This document shows positions 35,239 through 45,865 of a stretch of 45,865 nucleotides of DNA, piece by piece. The translations under genes were made by a program, and so were the position numbers. The notes beneath the pieces were generated by a model. It did no database searches, was not told the DNA's origin, and saw only the letters and a program-made list of their open reading frames with translations. This DNA is from Comamonadaceae bacterium (GTDB lineage Bacteria > Pseudomonadota > Gammaproteobacteria > Burkholderiales > Burkholderiaceae_C): contig CANBTZ010000002.1 of NCBI GenBank assembly GCA_947372495.1, positions 1-45,865 on the forward strand, in the 5' to 3' direction. Each line of letters opens with the position of its first letter. Position 1 is the first letter of the stretch.

Positions 35239-37929
35239 ATGCAAGACAAGTACACCCACCTCGACGTCGAAGCCGCCGCACAGGCCCGCTGGACGGCCCG
35301 CGACGCCTACCGCGTCACCGAAGACCAGAGCAAAAAGAAGTTTTACGCCTGCTCCATGCTGCCTTACCCCAGCGGCAAGCTTCACATGGGCCATGTGCGC
35401 AACTACACCATCAACGACATGCTCACGCGCCAGCTGCGCATGAAAGGCATGAACGTGCTCATGCCCATGGGCTGGGACGCCTTTGGCTTGCCCGCCGAAA
35501 ACGCGGCGCTCAAGAACAAAGTGCCGCCTGCCAAGTGGACGTACGACAACATCGCGTACATGAAAAAGCAGATGCAGGCGATGGGCTTGGCCATCGACTG
35601 GTCGCGTGAAGTGGCCACCTGCGACCCGACCTATTACAAATGGAACCAGTGGCTGTTCCTCAAGATGCTGGACAAAGGCATCGCCTACCGCAAGACCCAA
35701 GTCGTCAACTGGGACCCGGTCGACCAGACCGTGCTGGCCAACGAACAGGTCATCGACGGCAAAGGCTGGCGCACAGGTGCACCGGTCGAAAAGCGCGAGA
35801 TCCCCGGCTACTACCTCAACATCACCTCGTACGCACAAGAGCTGCTCGACCACGTGCAGATGGGCAATGAAAAAGCCACCTTGGACGGCTGGCCCGACAA
35901 AGTCCGCCTGATGCAGGAAAACTGGATCGGCAAATCCGAGGGCGTGCGCTTTGCGTTCCCGCACACCATCGCTGGCGCTGATGGCGCTCTGATCGGCGAC
36001 GGCAAGATGTATGTCTTCACCACCCGTGCCGACACCATCATGGGCGTGACGTTTTGCGCGGTAGCGGCCGAGCACCCACTGGCGCTGCATGCTGCGGCCA
36101 GCAACCCCGCGTTGGCGGCGTTCCTGGACGAATGCAAAACCGGCGGCACGACCGAAGCCGAGTTGGCCACGCAAGAGAAAAAGGGCATGGCCACGGGCTT
36201 GTTCGTCACGCACCCGCTGACGGGCGCACAGGTCGAGGTTTGGGTCGGCAACTACGTGCTGATGAGCTACGGCGACGGTGCCGTGATGGGCGTGCCTGCG
36301 CATGACGAGCGCGATTTTGCCTTTGCACTCAAGTACCAGCTGCCGATCAAACAAGTCGTGTCGGTCAAGGACCAGGCATTTGATGCCAGTGCCTGGCAAG
36401 AGTGGTACGGCGACAAGCAAAACTGCGTCTGCATCAACTCCGGCGAACTAGATGGCCTGAATCAGAAGGCCGCCGTCACCAAAGTGGCCGAGCTGCTCGC
36501 TGCCAAAGGTCTGGGCGAGAAGAAGACCACTTGGCGTCTGCGCGACTGGGGCGTGAGCCGCCAACGTTACTGGGGCACACCGATCCCGATCATCCATTGC
36601 GAGGAGCACGGCGCGGTGCCCGTGCCCGAAAAAGACCTGCCCGTGGTGCTGCCGCAAGACTGCATCCCGGACGGTTCGGGCAACCCGCTGCACAAGCACG
36701 AAGGCTTCCACGCGGGTGTGACCTGCCCGGTCTGTGGCAAACCTGCCCGCCGCGAGACCGACACCATGGACACCTTCGTGGATTCGTCCTGGTATTTCAT
36801 GCGCTATTGCGACCCGACCAACTCCGAGAAGATGGTGGCCGAGGGCGCCGACTACTGGATGCCGATGGACCAATACATCGGCGGCATCGAGCACGCGATC
36901 CTGCACCTGCTGTACGCGCGCTTTTGGACCAAGGTCATGCGCGATCTGGGTCTGGTCAAGGTCGACGAGCCCTTCAGCAAGCTGCTCACCCAGGGCATGG
37001 TGCTCAACCACATCTACTCGCGTCGCACTGCCAAAGGCGGCAAGGACTACTTCTGGCCGCACGACATCGAGCATGTGCTCGACGAAACCGGCAAAGTGGT
37101 GGGCGCCAAGCTCAAGAACGAAGCCGAGAGCAGCGACGGCCGCTTGCCTGTGGGCACCGCCATCGACTACGAAGGCGTGGGCACCATGTCCAAGTCCAAG
37201 AACAACGGTGTGGACCCGCAAGACCTGATCGAGCGCTACGGCGCCGACACCGCGCGCCTGTACACCATGTTCACCGCGCCGCCCGAAGCCACCCTGGAGT
37301 GGAACGACGCCGCCGTGGAAGGCAGCTACCGTTTCCTGCGCCGTGTTTGGAATTTCGCGGTCAAGAACGAAGCCTTGCTCAAGAAAGGCATTGCGGTCGA
37401 CCGCAGCCAGAACGTGGAATTCGGCAAAGCCGCCAAGGCGCTGCGCCTCGATATCCACTCCGTGCTCAAGCAGGCCAACTACGACTACGAGCGCATGCAG
37501 TACAACACCGTCGTCTCGGCGGTGATGAAGATGCTCAACACGCTCGAAGACGTGCAACTGTCGGACAGCGCCGAAGATGCCGCAGCCCTGGCCGAGTGCT
37601 TCTCGATCCTGCTGCGTGTGCTCTACCCCGCCTGCCCGCACATCAGCGACCAGCTCTGGAACGAACTGGGCTACGCCGCCTGCTGCGGTGACCTGCTCGA
37701 CGTGGCCTGGGCGAGCGTGGACGAATCCGCTTTGCAGCGCGATGAACTGGAACTCATGCTGCAGATCAACGGCAAGCTGCGCGGCGCCATCCTCGTGCCT
37801 GCAACGGCTGACAAGGCGCAAATCGAAGCTGCAGCGCTGGCGAGCGAAGCTTTCGTCAAGCAAGCCGAAGGCGCTGCGCCCAAAAAGGTCATCGTGGTGC
37901 CCGGTCGCTTGGTGAACGTGGTGCTCTGA
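35239..37929 (+). CDS. leuS: Leucyl-tRNA synthetase
   Basis: [51 protein letters not shown] (HMGH) and [11 protein letters not shown] (KMSKS-like). Start at MQDKYTHL. Confidence 0.98.
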   Translation: MQDKYTHLDVEAAAQARWTARDAYRVTEDQSKKKFYACSMLPYPSGKLHMGHVRNYTINDMLTRQLRMKGMNVLMPMGWDAFGLPAENAALKNKVPPAKWTYDNIAYMKKQMQAMGLAIDWSREVATCDPTYYKWNQWLFLKMLDKGIAYRKTQVVNWDPVDQTVLANEQVIDGKGWRTGAPVEKREIPGYYLNITSYAQELLDHVQMGNEKATLDGWPDKVRLMQENWIGKSEGVRFAFPHTIAGADGALIGDGKMYVFTTRADTIMGVTFCAVAAEHPLALHAAASNPALAAFLDECKTGGTTEAELATQEKKGMATGLFVTHPLTGAQVEVWVGNYVLMSYGDGAVMGVPAHDERDFAFALKYQLPIKQVVSVKDQAFDASAWQEWYGDKQNCVCINSGELDGLNQKAAVTKVAELLAAKGLGEKKTTWRLRDWGVSRQRYWGTPIPIIHCEEHGAVPVPEKDLPVVLPQDCIPDGSGNPLHKHEGFHAGVTCPVCGKPARRETDTMDTFVDSSWYFMRYCDPTNSEKMVAEGADYWMPMDQYIGGIEHAILHLLYARFWTKVMRDLGLVKVDEPFSKLLTQGMVLNHIYSRRTAKGGKDYFWPHDIEHVLDETGKVVGAKLKNEAESSDGRLPVGTAIDYEGVGTMSKSKNNGVDPQDLIERYGADTARLYTMFTAPPEATLEWNDAAVEGSYRFLRRVWNFAVKNEALLKKGIAVDRSQNVEFGKAAKALRLDIHSVLKQANYDYERMQYNTVVSAVMKMLNTLEDVQLSDSAEDAAALAECFSILLRVLYPACPHISDQLWNELGYAACCGDLLDVAWASVDESALQRDELELMLQINGKLRGAILVPATADKAQIEAAALASEAFVKQAEGAAPKKVIVVPGRLVNVVL

Positions 37930-37930
37930 G

Positions 37931-38476
37931 GTGAAGGGTCGTCGTCTGTTCTCGTTGGTGGTGATGGCTGCGGTCCTGACGGGTTGCGGCTTCAAGCTGC
38001 GCCAGACGGGCGACTACCCGTTCAAGACCCTGTACGCCAACTTTTCAGTGAACTCGCCATTGGGCACGGATTTGCGCCGCAACCTCTTGGGCACGGGCAA
38101 GATCGAGTTGCTGACCGATCCCGCCCAGATGAGCAAGGCCGATGTGGTCTTGGACATCCTGAGCGAGGTGCGCCAGCCCGTGGTGGTGGGCCTGAATGCC
38201 TCCGGCCAAGTGCGCGAGATGCAGCTGCGCCTGCGCGTGAATTTCCGCTTGCGCACCCCCTCGGGTGACGAACTCATTGAGCCGGTCGAGATGTACCAGC
38301 AGCGCGACCTGAGCTTCACCGAAACCGCTGCCCTGTCCAAAGAGATCGAGCAAGCCATGCTGTTCCGTGACATGCAGCTCGACATCGTGCAGCAGATCAT
38401 GCGCCGCTTGGCCGCCGTCAAACCGCGCGGCCTGCCTGTGGCGCCGACGCCCGCTGCGGCTGCGTCGCAACCCTGA
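37931..38476 (+). CDS. lptE: LPS-assembly lipoprotein LptE
   Basis: LFSLVVMAAVLTGCGFKLRQTGDYPFKTLYANF lipoprotein; position between leuS and holA. Confidence 0.93.
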   Translation: MKGRRLFSLVVMAAVLTGCGFKLRQTGDYPFKTLYANFSVNSPLGTDLRRNLLGTGKIELLTDPAQMSKADVVLDILSEVRQPVVVGLNASGQVREMQLRLRVNFRLRTPSGDELIEPVEMYQQRDLSFTETAALSKEIEQAMLFRDMQLDIVQQIMRRLAAVKPRGLPVAPTPAAAASQP

Positions 38477-38484
38477 CGCGCACC

Positions 38485-39537
38485 ATGCAACTGGCCCTTC
38501 CCCAGCTTGGCGCGCACCTGCAAAAAGGCTTGCGCAGCCTCTACACCCTGTATGGCGACGAGCCCCTCTTGATGCAGGAAGCGGCCGACACGATCCGCGC
38601 CACCGCCCGCAAGCAAGGCTACACCGAGCGCACCGTGCACACCGTGGCCGGGGCCCACTTTGACTGGAGCGAGGTGCTGGCCGCAGGCGGGTCTTTGAGC
38701 CTGTTTGCCGACAAACAGATCGTCGAAGTGCGCATCCCTTCGGGCAAGCCGGGCAAAGAGGGCAGCCCGGCCATTCAGCACTTGGCCGAGTCGGCCCAGG
38801 GCAACGATTCGACCCTGACCTTGTTTTTGCTGCCTCGCCTGGACGCCATGACCCGCAAAGGGGCCTGGTTCGGCGCGCTGGACAACATGGGCGTGACCAT
38901 TCCCGTCGACAACATCGAGCGCCAGGCCTTGCCCACCTGGATCGCCCAGCGCCTTCAGCAGCAAGGCCAGAGCGTGGTGTCGGGCGAAGAAGGCCAGCGC
39001 ACGCTGCAGTTCTTTGCCGACCGGGTCGAAGGCAACTTGCTGGCCGCCCACCAGGAGGTGCAAAAGCTCGGGCTGCTGTACCCGCCGGGCGAACTCGGCT
39101 GGGACCAGATCGAAGCGGCCGTGCTCAATGTGGCCCGCTACGACGTGTTCAAGCTGTCTGAAGCCGTGCTTTCGGGCCAGGTGGCCCGTGTGCAACGCAT
39201 GCTCGACGGCTTGCAGGCCGAAGGCGAGGCCGCCGTGCTGGTGCACTACACGTTGGCTGAAGACATCCGCGCCTTGAAGCGCGTGAAAGACGCGATGGCC
39301 GCAGGCAAGCCCTTGCCGATGGCCTTGAAAGAGCAACGCATCTGGGGCCCGCGTGAACGCCTGTTTGAGCGCGTGCTGCCCCGCCTGAGCGAAGCGCGGC
39401 TGAACAACCTGCTGCAGTCGGCCCACCAAGTGGACGGCATCGTCAAAGGCCTCAAAGTGCCTGAATGGCCCACCGACGGCTGGCAAGCGCTGCACCGCTT
39501 GGCACTGCGCTTTTCGCGCATGTGCATGGTGCGCTGA
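38485..39537 (+). CDS. holA: DNA polymerase III subunit delta
   Basis: [46 protein letters not shown]; genomic context. Confidence 0.94.
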   Translation: MQLALPQLGAHLQKGLRSLYTLYGDEPLLMQEAADTIRATARKQGYTERTVHTVAGAHFDWSEVLAAGGSLSLFADKQIVEVRIPSGKPGKEGSPAIQHLAESAQGNDSTLTLFLLPRLDAMTRKGAWFGALDNMGVTIPVDNIERQALPTWIAQRLQQQGQSVVSGEEGQRTLQFFADRVEGNLLAAHQEVQKLGLLYPPGELGWDQIEAAVLNVARYDVFKLSEAVLSGQVARVQRMLDGLQAEGEAAVLVHYTLAEDIRALKRVKDAMAAGKPLPMALKEQRIWGPRERLFERVLPRLSEARLNNLLQSAHQVDGIVKGLKVPEWPTDGWQALHRLALRFSRMCMVR

Positions 39538-39569
39538 CACCCATACCGGGCATCTGCGAAAATCAGCGC

Positions 39570-40850
39570 ATGAACGCCTCCAACACCACCGAGACCGTGC
39601 AGGCCCTGGGCCTGCAAGCCAAGCAGGCGTCAGCCCTGATGGCCAAGGCCTCTGCCGCTGTCAAGAACAACGCCCTGCGCCGTCTGGCCGCACTTTTGCG
39701 CGAAAACACCGATGCCTTGCAAGTCGACAACGCCAAAGACCTGGCCCGTGCCCAGGCCAATGGCCTGGCCGAACCCATGGTGGACCGCTTGCGCCTGACC
39801 CCCAAGGTGCTGGAGACCTGCGCCCAAGGCTGCGAGCAGTTGGCGGCCATGCCCGATGTGATCGGCGAGATCCTGGGTATGAAGCAAATGCCCAGCGGCA
39901 TCCGTGTGGGCCAAATGCGTGTGCCCATTGGCGTGTTCGGCATGATTTTCGAGAGCCGCCCCAATGTGACCATCGAGGCGGCCAGCCTGTCGATCAAGAG
40001 CGGCAACGCCTGCATCCTGCGCGGCGGCTCCGAGGCCATCGAATCGAACAAGGCGCTGGCGCTGCTGGTGCAGCAGGCCCTGACGGAGAGCGGCCTGCCC
40101 GTCAACGCCGTGCAGCTGGTGCAAACCACCGACCGCGCCGCCGTGGGCCAGCTGATCGCCATGCCCGAGTATGTGGACGTCATCATCCCCCGTGGTGGCA
40201 AGGGCCTGATCGAGCGCATCAGTGCCGAAGCCAAGGTGCCCGTCATCAAGCACCTGGACGGCAACTGCCACACCTATGTGGACGAGCCCTGCGACATCGA
40301 CATGGCGGTCCGCGTGGCCGACAACGCCAAGACCCAAAAGTACAGCCCCTGCAACGCGAGCGAAAGCCTGTTGGTGGCCAAGGGCGTGGCGGCTGAGTTC
40401 CTGCCCAAGATCGGCGCCATCTATGCCGCCAAAGGCGTCGAGATGCGTTGCTGCCCCAAGGCCAAAGCCATCCTGAGCCAGGTCAGCGGCGCGAACCTGA
40501 AAGACGCCACCGAGCAAGACTGGTCTGAGGAATACCTCGCGCCCATCATCAGCGTCAAGGTGGTTGAAGGCGTGGATGAGGCGATTGCCCACATCAACCA
40601 CTACAGCAGCCACCACACCGAAGCCATCCTGACCCGCGACCACATGCACGCCCAGCGCTTTTTGCGCGAGGTGGACTCGTCCAGCGTCATGGTCAATGCC
40701 AGCACCCGCTTTGCCGATGGCTTTGAGTACGGACTGGGGGCCGAAATTGGCATCAGCACCGACAAGTTCCACGCCCGTGGGCCTGTGGGCATCGAAGGCC
40801 TGACCTCGCTCAAGTACGTGGTGCTTGGCGAAGGTGAAGTCCGCCACTGA
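39570..40850 (+). CDS. proA: Glutamate-5-semialdehyde dehydrogenase
   Basis: [71 protein letters not shown]. Confidence 0.97.
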   Translation: MNASNTTETVQALGLQAKQASALMAKASAAVKNNALRRLAALLRENTDALQVDNAKDLARAQANGLAEPMVDRLRLTPKVLETCAQGCEQLAAMPDVIGEILGMKQMPSGIRVGQMRVPIGVFGMIFESRPNVTIEAASLSIKSGNACILRGGSEAIESNKALALLVQQALTESGLPVNAVQLVQTTDRAAVGQLIAMPEYVDVIIPRGGKGLIERISAEAKVPVIKHLDGNCHTYVDEPCDIDMAVRVADNAKTQKYSPCNASESLLVAKGVAAEFLPKIGAIYAAKGVEMRCCPKAKAILSQVSGANLKDATEQDWSEEYLAPIISVKVVEGVDEAIAHINHYSSHHTEAILTRDHMHAQRFLREVDSSSVMVNASTRFADGFEYGLGAEIGISTDKFHARGPVGIEGLTSLKYVVLGEGEVRH

Positions 40851-40944
40851 GCGGCCCCGTAACCAGCCCTGGTGTCCGATAGGCGCTTGCAAAGTGCCGA
40901 GTCGGGCCCATATCATTCTTTTGTTTTGTTCCTGAAGGTCGCCC

Positions 40945-42240
40945 ATGGTCCCGCATCTCGTCACCGCCCTGAACGGCCCCATCAATGAGCTGGAGCAGCG
41001 CATCCTCGATTCGATGCCCGCCATCGAGCGCTGGTTCCGTCTGGAGTGGATGGAGCACACCCCGCCGTTCTACAGCTCGGTCGACATCCGCAATGCGGGC
41101 TTCAAGCTCGCCCCGGTGGACACCAACCTCTACCCCGGCGGCTGGAACAACCTGACCCACGAAATGCTGCCCCTGGCGGTGCAGGCGGCGCAAGCCGCCA
41201 TCGAGAAGATCTGCCCCGAGGCCAAGAACCTCCTGATCATTCCCGAAAACCACACCCGCAACACCTTCTATTTGGCCAACGTGCTGCAACTGCAGCGCAT
41301 CTTCCACATGGCTGGCCTGAACGTGCGTATTGGCTCGATCAACCCCGAGATCAAGGAAAGCACCGACATCCAGCTGCCCAACGGCGAGACCATCCGGCTC
41401 GAACCCGTGGTACGCACCAAGCGCCGCCTGGGCCTCAAGGACTTTGACCCCTGCACCATCTTGCTCAACAACGACCTGTCTGCGGGCGCACCGGGCATTC
41501 TGGAAGAGCTGCACGAACAATTTTTGCTGCCGCCGCTGCACGCGGGCTGGAGCGTGCGCCGCAAGACGCGCCACTTCCAAAGCTACGAAGAAGTGGCCAA
41601 GCGCTTTGGCAAATTGCTGGGCATCGACCCCTGGCTGATCAACCCCATGTTCAACCAGTGCGGCGATGTGAACTTCGCTGAAGGCACAGGCATCGAGTGC
41701 CTGCGCAGCAACGTGGATGCGCTGCTGACCAAGATCAAGCGCAAATACAAGGAATACGGCATCAACGAAAAGCCGTTTGTGGTGGTCAAAGCCGACAACG
41801 GCACGTATGGCATGGGCATCATGACCGTGCGCGATGTGTCCGACCTGGACGCCCTGAACCGCAAGACCCGCAACAAGATGAGCGTCATCAAGGACGGCCA
41901 GACCGTCAACGACGTGATCATCCAGGAAGGCGTGCTGACCAACGAGCGCATTCACGATGCCGTGGCCGAACCGGTGGTCTACATGATGGACCGCTATGTG
42001 GTGGGCGGTTTTTACCGCGTGCATGCCGAACGCGGTGTGGACGAAAACCTGAATGCCCCGGGTGCCAGCTTTGTGCCATTGGCTTTTGCAGAGAGTGCGC
42101 ACTTACCTCAGCCGGGCATCAAACCCGGTGCGAGCGTGCCCAACCGCTTCTACATGTACGGCGTGGTGGGCCGTCTGGCCATGCTGGCGGCCAGCTACGA
42201 GCTCGAAGCGACCGACCCCGAGGCCGAGGTTTACGACTGA
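40945..42240 (+). CDS. gshA: Glutamate--cysteine ligase (proteobacterial GshA type)
   Basis: MVPHLVTALNGPINELEQRILDSMPAIERWFRLEWMEHTPPFYSSVDIRNAGFKLAPVDTNLYPGGWNNL. Confidence 0.93.
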   Translation: MVPHLVTALNGPINELEQRILDSMPAIERWFRLEWMEHTPPFYSSVDIRNAGFKLAPVDTNLYPGGWNNLTHEMLPLAVQAAQAAIEKICPEAKNLLIIPENHTRNTFYLANVLQLQRIFHMAGLNVRIGSINPEIKESTDIQLPNGETIRLEPVVRTKRRLGLKDFDPCTILLNNDLSAGAPGILEELHEQFLLPPLHAGWSVRRKTRHFQSYEEVAKRFGKLLGIDPWLINPMFNQCGDVNFAEGTGIECLRSNVDALLTKIKRKYKEYGINEKPFVVVKADNGTYGMGIMTVRDVSDLDALNRKTRNKMSVIKDGQTVNDVIIQEGVLTNERIHDAVAEPVVYMMDRYVVGGFYRVHAERGVDENLNAPGASFVPLAFAESAHLPQPGIKPGASVPNRFYMYGVVGRLAMLAASYELEATDPEAEVYD

Positions 42241-42256
42241 TTCTTTCGGTTTAAGT

Positions 42257-42271
42257 TGTTGCATTGCAACA
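42257..42271. promoter_or_regulatory. 15-bp palindrome TGTTGCA-T-TGCAACA upstream of kup
   Basis: Perfect odd palindrome in the gshA-kup intergenic region. Confidence 0.45.
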
Positions 42272-42324
42272 TTTACGCCAGGCAGGCGGTGACAGCGCTG
42301 CCCGACGAGCGCACAATTTGACCC

Positions 42325-44232
42325 TTGTCTATTCATGGCTCGGCTTGGTCCGGGCTTTTCAGTGTGTCTTCTACAAAATCCTCTCTCGCGGCACTGACTT
42401 TGGGCGCCATTGGCGTGGTGTACGGCGATATCGGCACCAGTGTGTTGTACGCGATGAAAGAGGTTTTCGGCTCGGGCCATGTGCCCTTCACGCCTGAAAA
42501 CATCTACGGCATCCTCTCGATCTTCTTCTGGACCCTGACGGTCATCGTTTCGCTCAAATACGTGTCGCTGGTGCTGCGGGCCGACAACCACGGCGAGGGC
42601 GGCCTGGTGGCCATGCTGGCGCTGGCCTCTCAGGCCGTCAAAGACAAACCCAATCTGCGCAAAGTGTTGCTGGTGGTGGGCATTTTTGGCACCTGTCTGT
42701 TTTATGGCGATGGCGTCATCACTCCGGCGATCTCGGTCTTGTCTGCAGTGGAAGGTTTGGAAGTCATTTCACCCAACTTCAAAAAATCGGTCATCCCGCT
42801 CACGCTGGTGATCTTGTTTTTGCTGTTCTGGGTGCAAAAGCGCGGCACCGCAGGCATCGGCAAATTCTTTGGCCCCATCACCTTGATCTGGTTTGCCGCC
42901 ATTGCCGTTCTGGGCGTTTCCCACATCGTCCAACGTCCTGAAATTTTGCTGGCCATCAGCCCGCACTACGCGGTGCGCTTCATTTGGGACCAGCCGGGCG
43001 TCACCTTCATCATCCTGGGCGCTGTGGTGCTGTGCGTCACGGGCGGCGAAGCCCTGTATGCCGACATGGGCCACTTTGGCAAAAAGCCGATCCGTCTGGC
43101 CTGGTTCAGCGTGGTCATGCCTTGCCTGACCTTGAACTATTTTGGGCAAGGCGCGCTGCTGCTGGCGCATCCTGAGGCGAAAGAAAACCCCTTCTTCATG
43201 ATGGCCCCCGATTGGGCCTTGGTGCCGCTCGTGGGCCTGGCCACCATGGCCACCGTCATTGCTTCGCAGGCGCTCATTTCTGGGGCGTTCAGCGTCACGA
43301 AACAAGTCATCCAACTGGGCTACTTGCCGCGCTTGCAAGTCCAGCACACCAGTGAAACCGACACCGGGCAGATTTACATGCCTTTCGTCAACTGGGGTTT
43401 GTTTGCCGCCATCGTCTTGGCCGTGGTCATGTTCAAGTCGTCCAGCAACCTGGCCGCAGCCTACGGCATTGCCGTGTGCACCGACATGCTGATCACCACC
43501 GTGCTGACGTATTTTGTGATCCGATATGCCTGGAAGATGCCGCTGCTGCTGTGCATCGCCGCGACCGGCTTTTTCTTCATGGTCGATCTGGCCTTCTGGG
43601 CCTCCAATTTGCTTAAGCTGTTTGACGGCGGTTGGTTCCCGCTGCTCATCGGCGCGGCCGTGTTCACCCTCATGCTGACCTGGCACGACGGCCGACGCCT
43701 GCTCAATGATTCGCTGCGCTCAGATGCACTGCGCCTGACGGACTTTCTGGAAGCCGTTTTCATTGCGCCACCCACGCGTGTGGAAGGCACAGCGGTGTTT
43801 TTGACGGCCGAGACAGGCGCGGTGCCCAACGCGCTGCTGCACAACCTCAAGCACAACAAGGTGCTGCACGAGCGCAATTTGTTTGTCACCGTGCGCAGCC
43901 ACGAAGTGCCGCGCATGGATGCCGACAAACGCCTGGGCGTGACACCGCTGGGGCATGACTGCTGGCAAGTCATCGTCAACTACGGCTTCAAGGACAACCC
44001 CGATCTGCCCTCAGCCTTGGCCACCATTCAAGGGGACGGCTACAAGCTCGACCCGATGATGACCAGCTACTTTCTGTCGCGTGACATCGTGATCCCGACC
44101 ATTGGCGGCGGCATGGCCCAGTGGCGCGAAAAGTTGTTTGCACAGATGCACCACAACGCCAGCGCTGCGGCCGAGTTCCTGAACCTGCCCACCAACGCCG
44201 TGGTCGAGCTGGGCTCCAAAATCGAGATTTGA
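42325..44232 (+). CDS. kup: Kup-family potassium transporter
   Basis: [31 protein letters not shown]...[17 protein letters not shown]; 12 TM. Start uncertain (GTG near 42363 possible). Confidence 0.95.
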   Translation: MSIHGSAWSGLFSVSSTKSSLAALTLGAIGVVYGDIGTSVLYAMKEVFGSGHVPFTPENIYGILSIFFWTLTVIVSLKYVSLVLRADNHGEGGLVAMLALASQAVKDKPNLRKVLLVVGIFGTCLFYGDGVITPAISVLSAVEGLEVISPNFKKSVIPLTLVILFLLFWVQKRGTAGIGKFFGPITLIWFAAIAVLGVSHIVQRPEILLAISPHYAVRFIWDQPGVTFIILGAVVLCVTGGEALYADMGHFGKKPIRLAWFSVVMPCLTLNYFGQGALLLAHPEAKENPFFMMAPDWALVPLVGLATMATVIASQALISGAFSVTKQVIQLGYLPRLQVQHTSETDTGQIYMPFVNWGLFAAIVLAVVMFKSSSNLAAAYGIAVCTDMLITTVLTYFVIRYAWKMPLLLCIAATGFFFMVDLAFWASNLLKLFDGGWFPLLIGAAVFTLMLTWHDGRRLLNDSLRSDALRLTDFLEAVFIAPPTRVEGTAVFLTAETGAVPNALLHNLKHNKVLHERNLFVTVRSHEVPRMDADKRLGVTPLGHDCWQVIVNYGFKDNPDLPSALATIQGDGYKLDPMMTSYFLSRDIVIPTIGGGMAQWREKLFAQMHHNASAAAEFLNLPTNAVVELGSKIEI

Positions 44233-44239
44233 TCCTCAG

Positions 44240-44264
44240 TTAATTGGGGTCAGATCCCAATTAA
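44240..44264. repeat. REP-like palindrome TTAATTGGGGTCAGATCCCAATTAA
   Basis: 9-bp perfect arms TTAATTGGG/CCCAATTAA with loop GTCAGAT, between convergent kup and psd. Confidence 0.65.
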
Positions 44265-44271
44265 ATCTTGA

Positions 44272-45129
44272 TCAATTCAGCGAGCCCATTGCTTCGCCCA
44301 TCACGATGGGCCGAGTGGGTGTCCAGTCCTTGTTGAACTGCATCACCCCTTGGGGGAAAAGCATCACCACGGTGGAGCCGAGCAAAAAGCGGCCCATCTC
44401 TTCGCCTTGAGCCAGTGCGATGTTGCCCATCTCGTAGGCCCACTCACGCACCGTACCGGGGCGCGGTGGGTTGACCACCCCGTGCCACACGGTGGCCATG
44501 CTGCCCACAATGGTGGCGCCCACCAGCACAATCACAAACGGGCCGTGCTCCCCCTCGAACACACACACCACGCGCTCGTTGCGGGCAAACAGCCCTGGCA
44601 CGCCGCGGGCTGTGGTTGGGTTCACTGAAAACAGATCGCCCGGCACGTAAATCATGCGCGTGAGCCGTCCCGCGCAAGGCATGTGGATGCGGTGGTAGTC
44701 GCGCGGGCTGAGGTACAGCGTGGCAAATTCACCGTCCTGAAACTGCGCAGCCAGCGCGGCGTCGCCGCCTACCAGCGCCTGCGTGCTGTAGCTGTGGCCC
44801 TTGGCCTGAAACACCTGATCGCCCGCGATCGGGCCACATTGGCTGATGGCGCCGTCCACCGGGCTGAGCAGGTCGGCCTGGGCCAGTGGGCGTGCACCAC
44901 CACGCAGCGGGCGGGTGAAGAACTCGTTGAAGCTCACGTAGCTGGCTGTGTCCGGGTTGGCTGCTTCGGCCATGTTCACGTTGTAGCGCCGCACAAAACG
45001 GTTGATAACCCCGGTGGTGAACGCGCCCCACTGGCGACTCGCCACCCAGCCGGCAAACACCGTGAGGGCTTGCTTAGGCATCAGGTACTGGGGCAAAACC
45101 GCCAGGCGGTCAGAGAAAGAAGGGGACAT
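44272..45129 (-). CDS. psd: Phosphatidylserine decarboxylase proenzyme
   Basis: [20 protein letters not shown]...[18 protein letters not shown]...[16 protein letters not shown] (LGST pyruvoyl cleavage site). Confidence 0.96.
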   Translation of the reverse strand: MSPSFSDRLAVLPQYLMPKQALTVFAGWVASRQWGAFTTGVINRFVRRYNVNMAEAANPDTASYVSFNEFFTRPLRGGARPLAQADLLSPVDGAISQCGPIAGDQVFQAKGHSYSTQALVGGDAALAAQFQDGEFATLYLSPRDYHRIHMPCAGRLTRMIYVPGDLFSVNPTTARGVPGLFARNERVVCVFEGEHGPFVIVLVGATIVGSMATVWHGVVNPPRPGTVREWAYEMGNIALAQGEEMGRFLLGSTVVMLFPQGVMQFNKDWTPTRPIVMGEAMGSLN

Positions 45130-45200
45130 GTGGGGGCCGCCAAAGCGGTTCAGGACAATGCCCCGATTTTATCGGGCCAGTCGCAGGCACAATCCGGGGC

Positions 45201-45865
45201 ATGAACACCCCTTTGCTTTCGGTCGATCATCTGGTCAAGCGCTACGGCCAGACCACGGTGGTCAACGACCTGTCATTTCACATCCAGCCCGGCGAATGCC
45301 TGGGCGTGATCGGCCCCAACGGTGCGGGCAAAACCACCACGCTGCGCATGTGCCTGGGCTTGTCCCAGCCCGACAGCGGCAGCATCGCTTACTTTGGCGG
45401 CCAGCAAATGCCCCAAGACGCCTTGGGCATCAAGGCCCAGCTGGGCGTGGTGGCGCAGATGGACACGCTGGACCCCGACTTCAACTCAGAAGAAAACCTG
45501 CTGGTCTTTGGCCGCTACTTTGGCCTGCCCGACGCCACCATCCGCGAACGTATTCCCAAACTGCTTGAATTTGCAGCCCTCAGCCACAAGGCCAAGGCCA
45601 AACCGGGCGAGCTGTCGGGCGGCATGAAGCGGCGCCTGAGCCTGGCCCGCGCACTGATCAACGAGCCGCGCCTCTTGATGCTGGACGAGCCCACCACGGG
45701 CCTGGACCCGCAAGCGCGGCACCTGATGTGGGAGCGCCTGCAAGTGCTGTTGCAAGAAGGCAAGTCCATCTTGCTCACCACGCATTTCATGGACGAAGCC
45801 GAGCGTTTGTGCTCGCGCCTCTTGGTGCTGGACCAAGGCCGCAAGATCGCCGAAGGCAAACCCCG
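45201..45865 (+). CDS. ABC transporter ATP-binding protein (NodI-like), truncated by window edge
   Basis: [21 protein letters not shown] Walker [44 protein letters not shown] signature and Walker B. Confidence 0.93.
   Translation, partial: MNTPLLSVDHLVKRYGQTTVVNDLSFHIQPGECLGVIGPNGAGKTTTLRMCLGLSQPDSGSIAYFGGQQMPQDALGIKAQLGVVAQMDTLDPDFNSEENLLVFGRYFGLPDATIRERIPKLLEFAALSHKAKAKPGELSGGMKRRLSLARALINEPRLLMLDEPTTGLDPQARHLMWERLQVLLQEGKSILLTTHFMDEAERLCSRLLVLDQGRKIAEGKP

Noticed and set aside
32901-35255. 784-aa minus-strand ORF opposite bamE/dapB/exbB-D
   Set aside because: Antisense to several well-supported genes; low-complexity His/Gln/Gly-rich translation typical of the shadow frame of GC-rich coding DNA.
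36448-37995. 515-aa minus-strand ORF opposite leuS
   Set aside because: Antisense shadow ORF of a confidently identified leuS; no recognisable domain.
38014-39540. 508-aa minus-strand ORF opposite lptE/holA, and similar antisense ORFs at 39630-41060 and 40810-42102
   Set aside because: All mirror conserved plus-strand genes; no domain evidence.
1-45865. CRISPR arrays, tRNA/rRNA genes, transposases, integrases, toxin-antitoxin or known phage-defence genes
   Set aside because: None recognised from the translations or from repeat inspection by eye.

Overview
A 45.9-kb, high-GC window from a betaproteobacterium, most consistent with Burkholderiales/Comamonadaceae (gene content and order such as uvrA/MFS/ssb, hpf-ptsN-hprK, fur<>bamE, leuS-lptE-holA). 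It is gene dense and contains about 38 supportable CDSs. I saw no rRNA, tRNA, CRISPR array or recognisable transposase or integrase. Most of it is conserved housekeeping sequence: uvrA, ssb, mnmA, pntAB, fadD, mtnN, corA, hpf, ptsN, hprK, fur, bamE, dapB, exbB/exbD-like, leuS, lptE, holA, proA, gshA, kup, psd. There are two accessory blocks. The first (~3.07-13.83 kb) is a PQQ-alcohol-dehydrogenase locus: a XoxF/ExaF-type dehydrogenase with the Asp-x-Asp motif associated with lanthanide use, a small cytochrome c, a XoxJ/MxaJ-like periplasmic binding protein, an AcoR-like regulator without an AAA+ domain, a TonB-dependent receptor, a two-component system, cytochrome b561 and a YVTN beta-propeller. 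The second (~14.0-19.4 kb) is a tricarballylate/aconitate-type (tcuAB-like) locus with two orphan periplasmic binding proteins. The most notable unexplained signals are: (1) two long intergenic inverted repeats (28628-28707 and 35103-35178) with unrelated, internally compensated stems but a nearly identical 26-nt loop, a possible undescribed structured or mobile element family; (2) an exact 21-bp direct repeat (2887-2907 and 14022-14042) bracketing the whole PQQ locus, suggesting insertion at the ssb terminator; (3) a sigma-54-like promoter plus upstream inverted repeat in front of the PQQ dehydrogenase, beside a regulator lacking the AAA+ domain normally needed for sigma-54 activation. All family calls are from reading the sequence; no searches were run.
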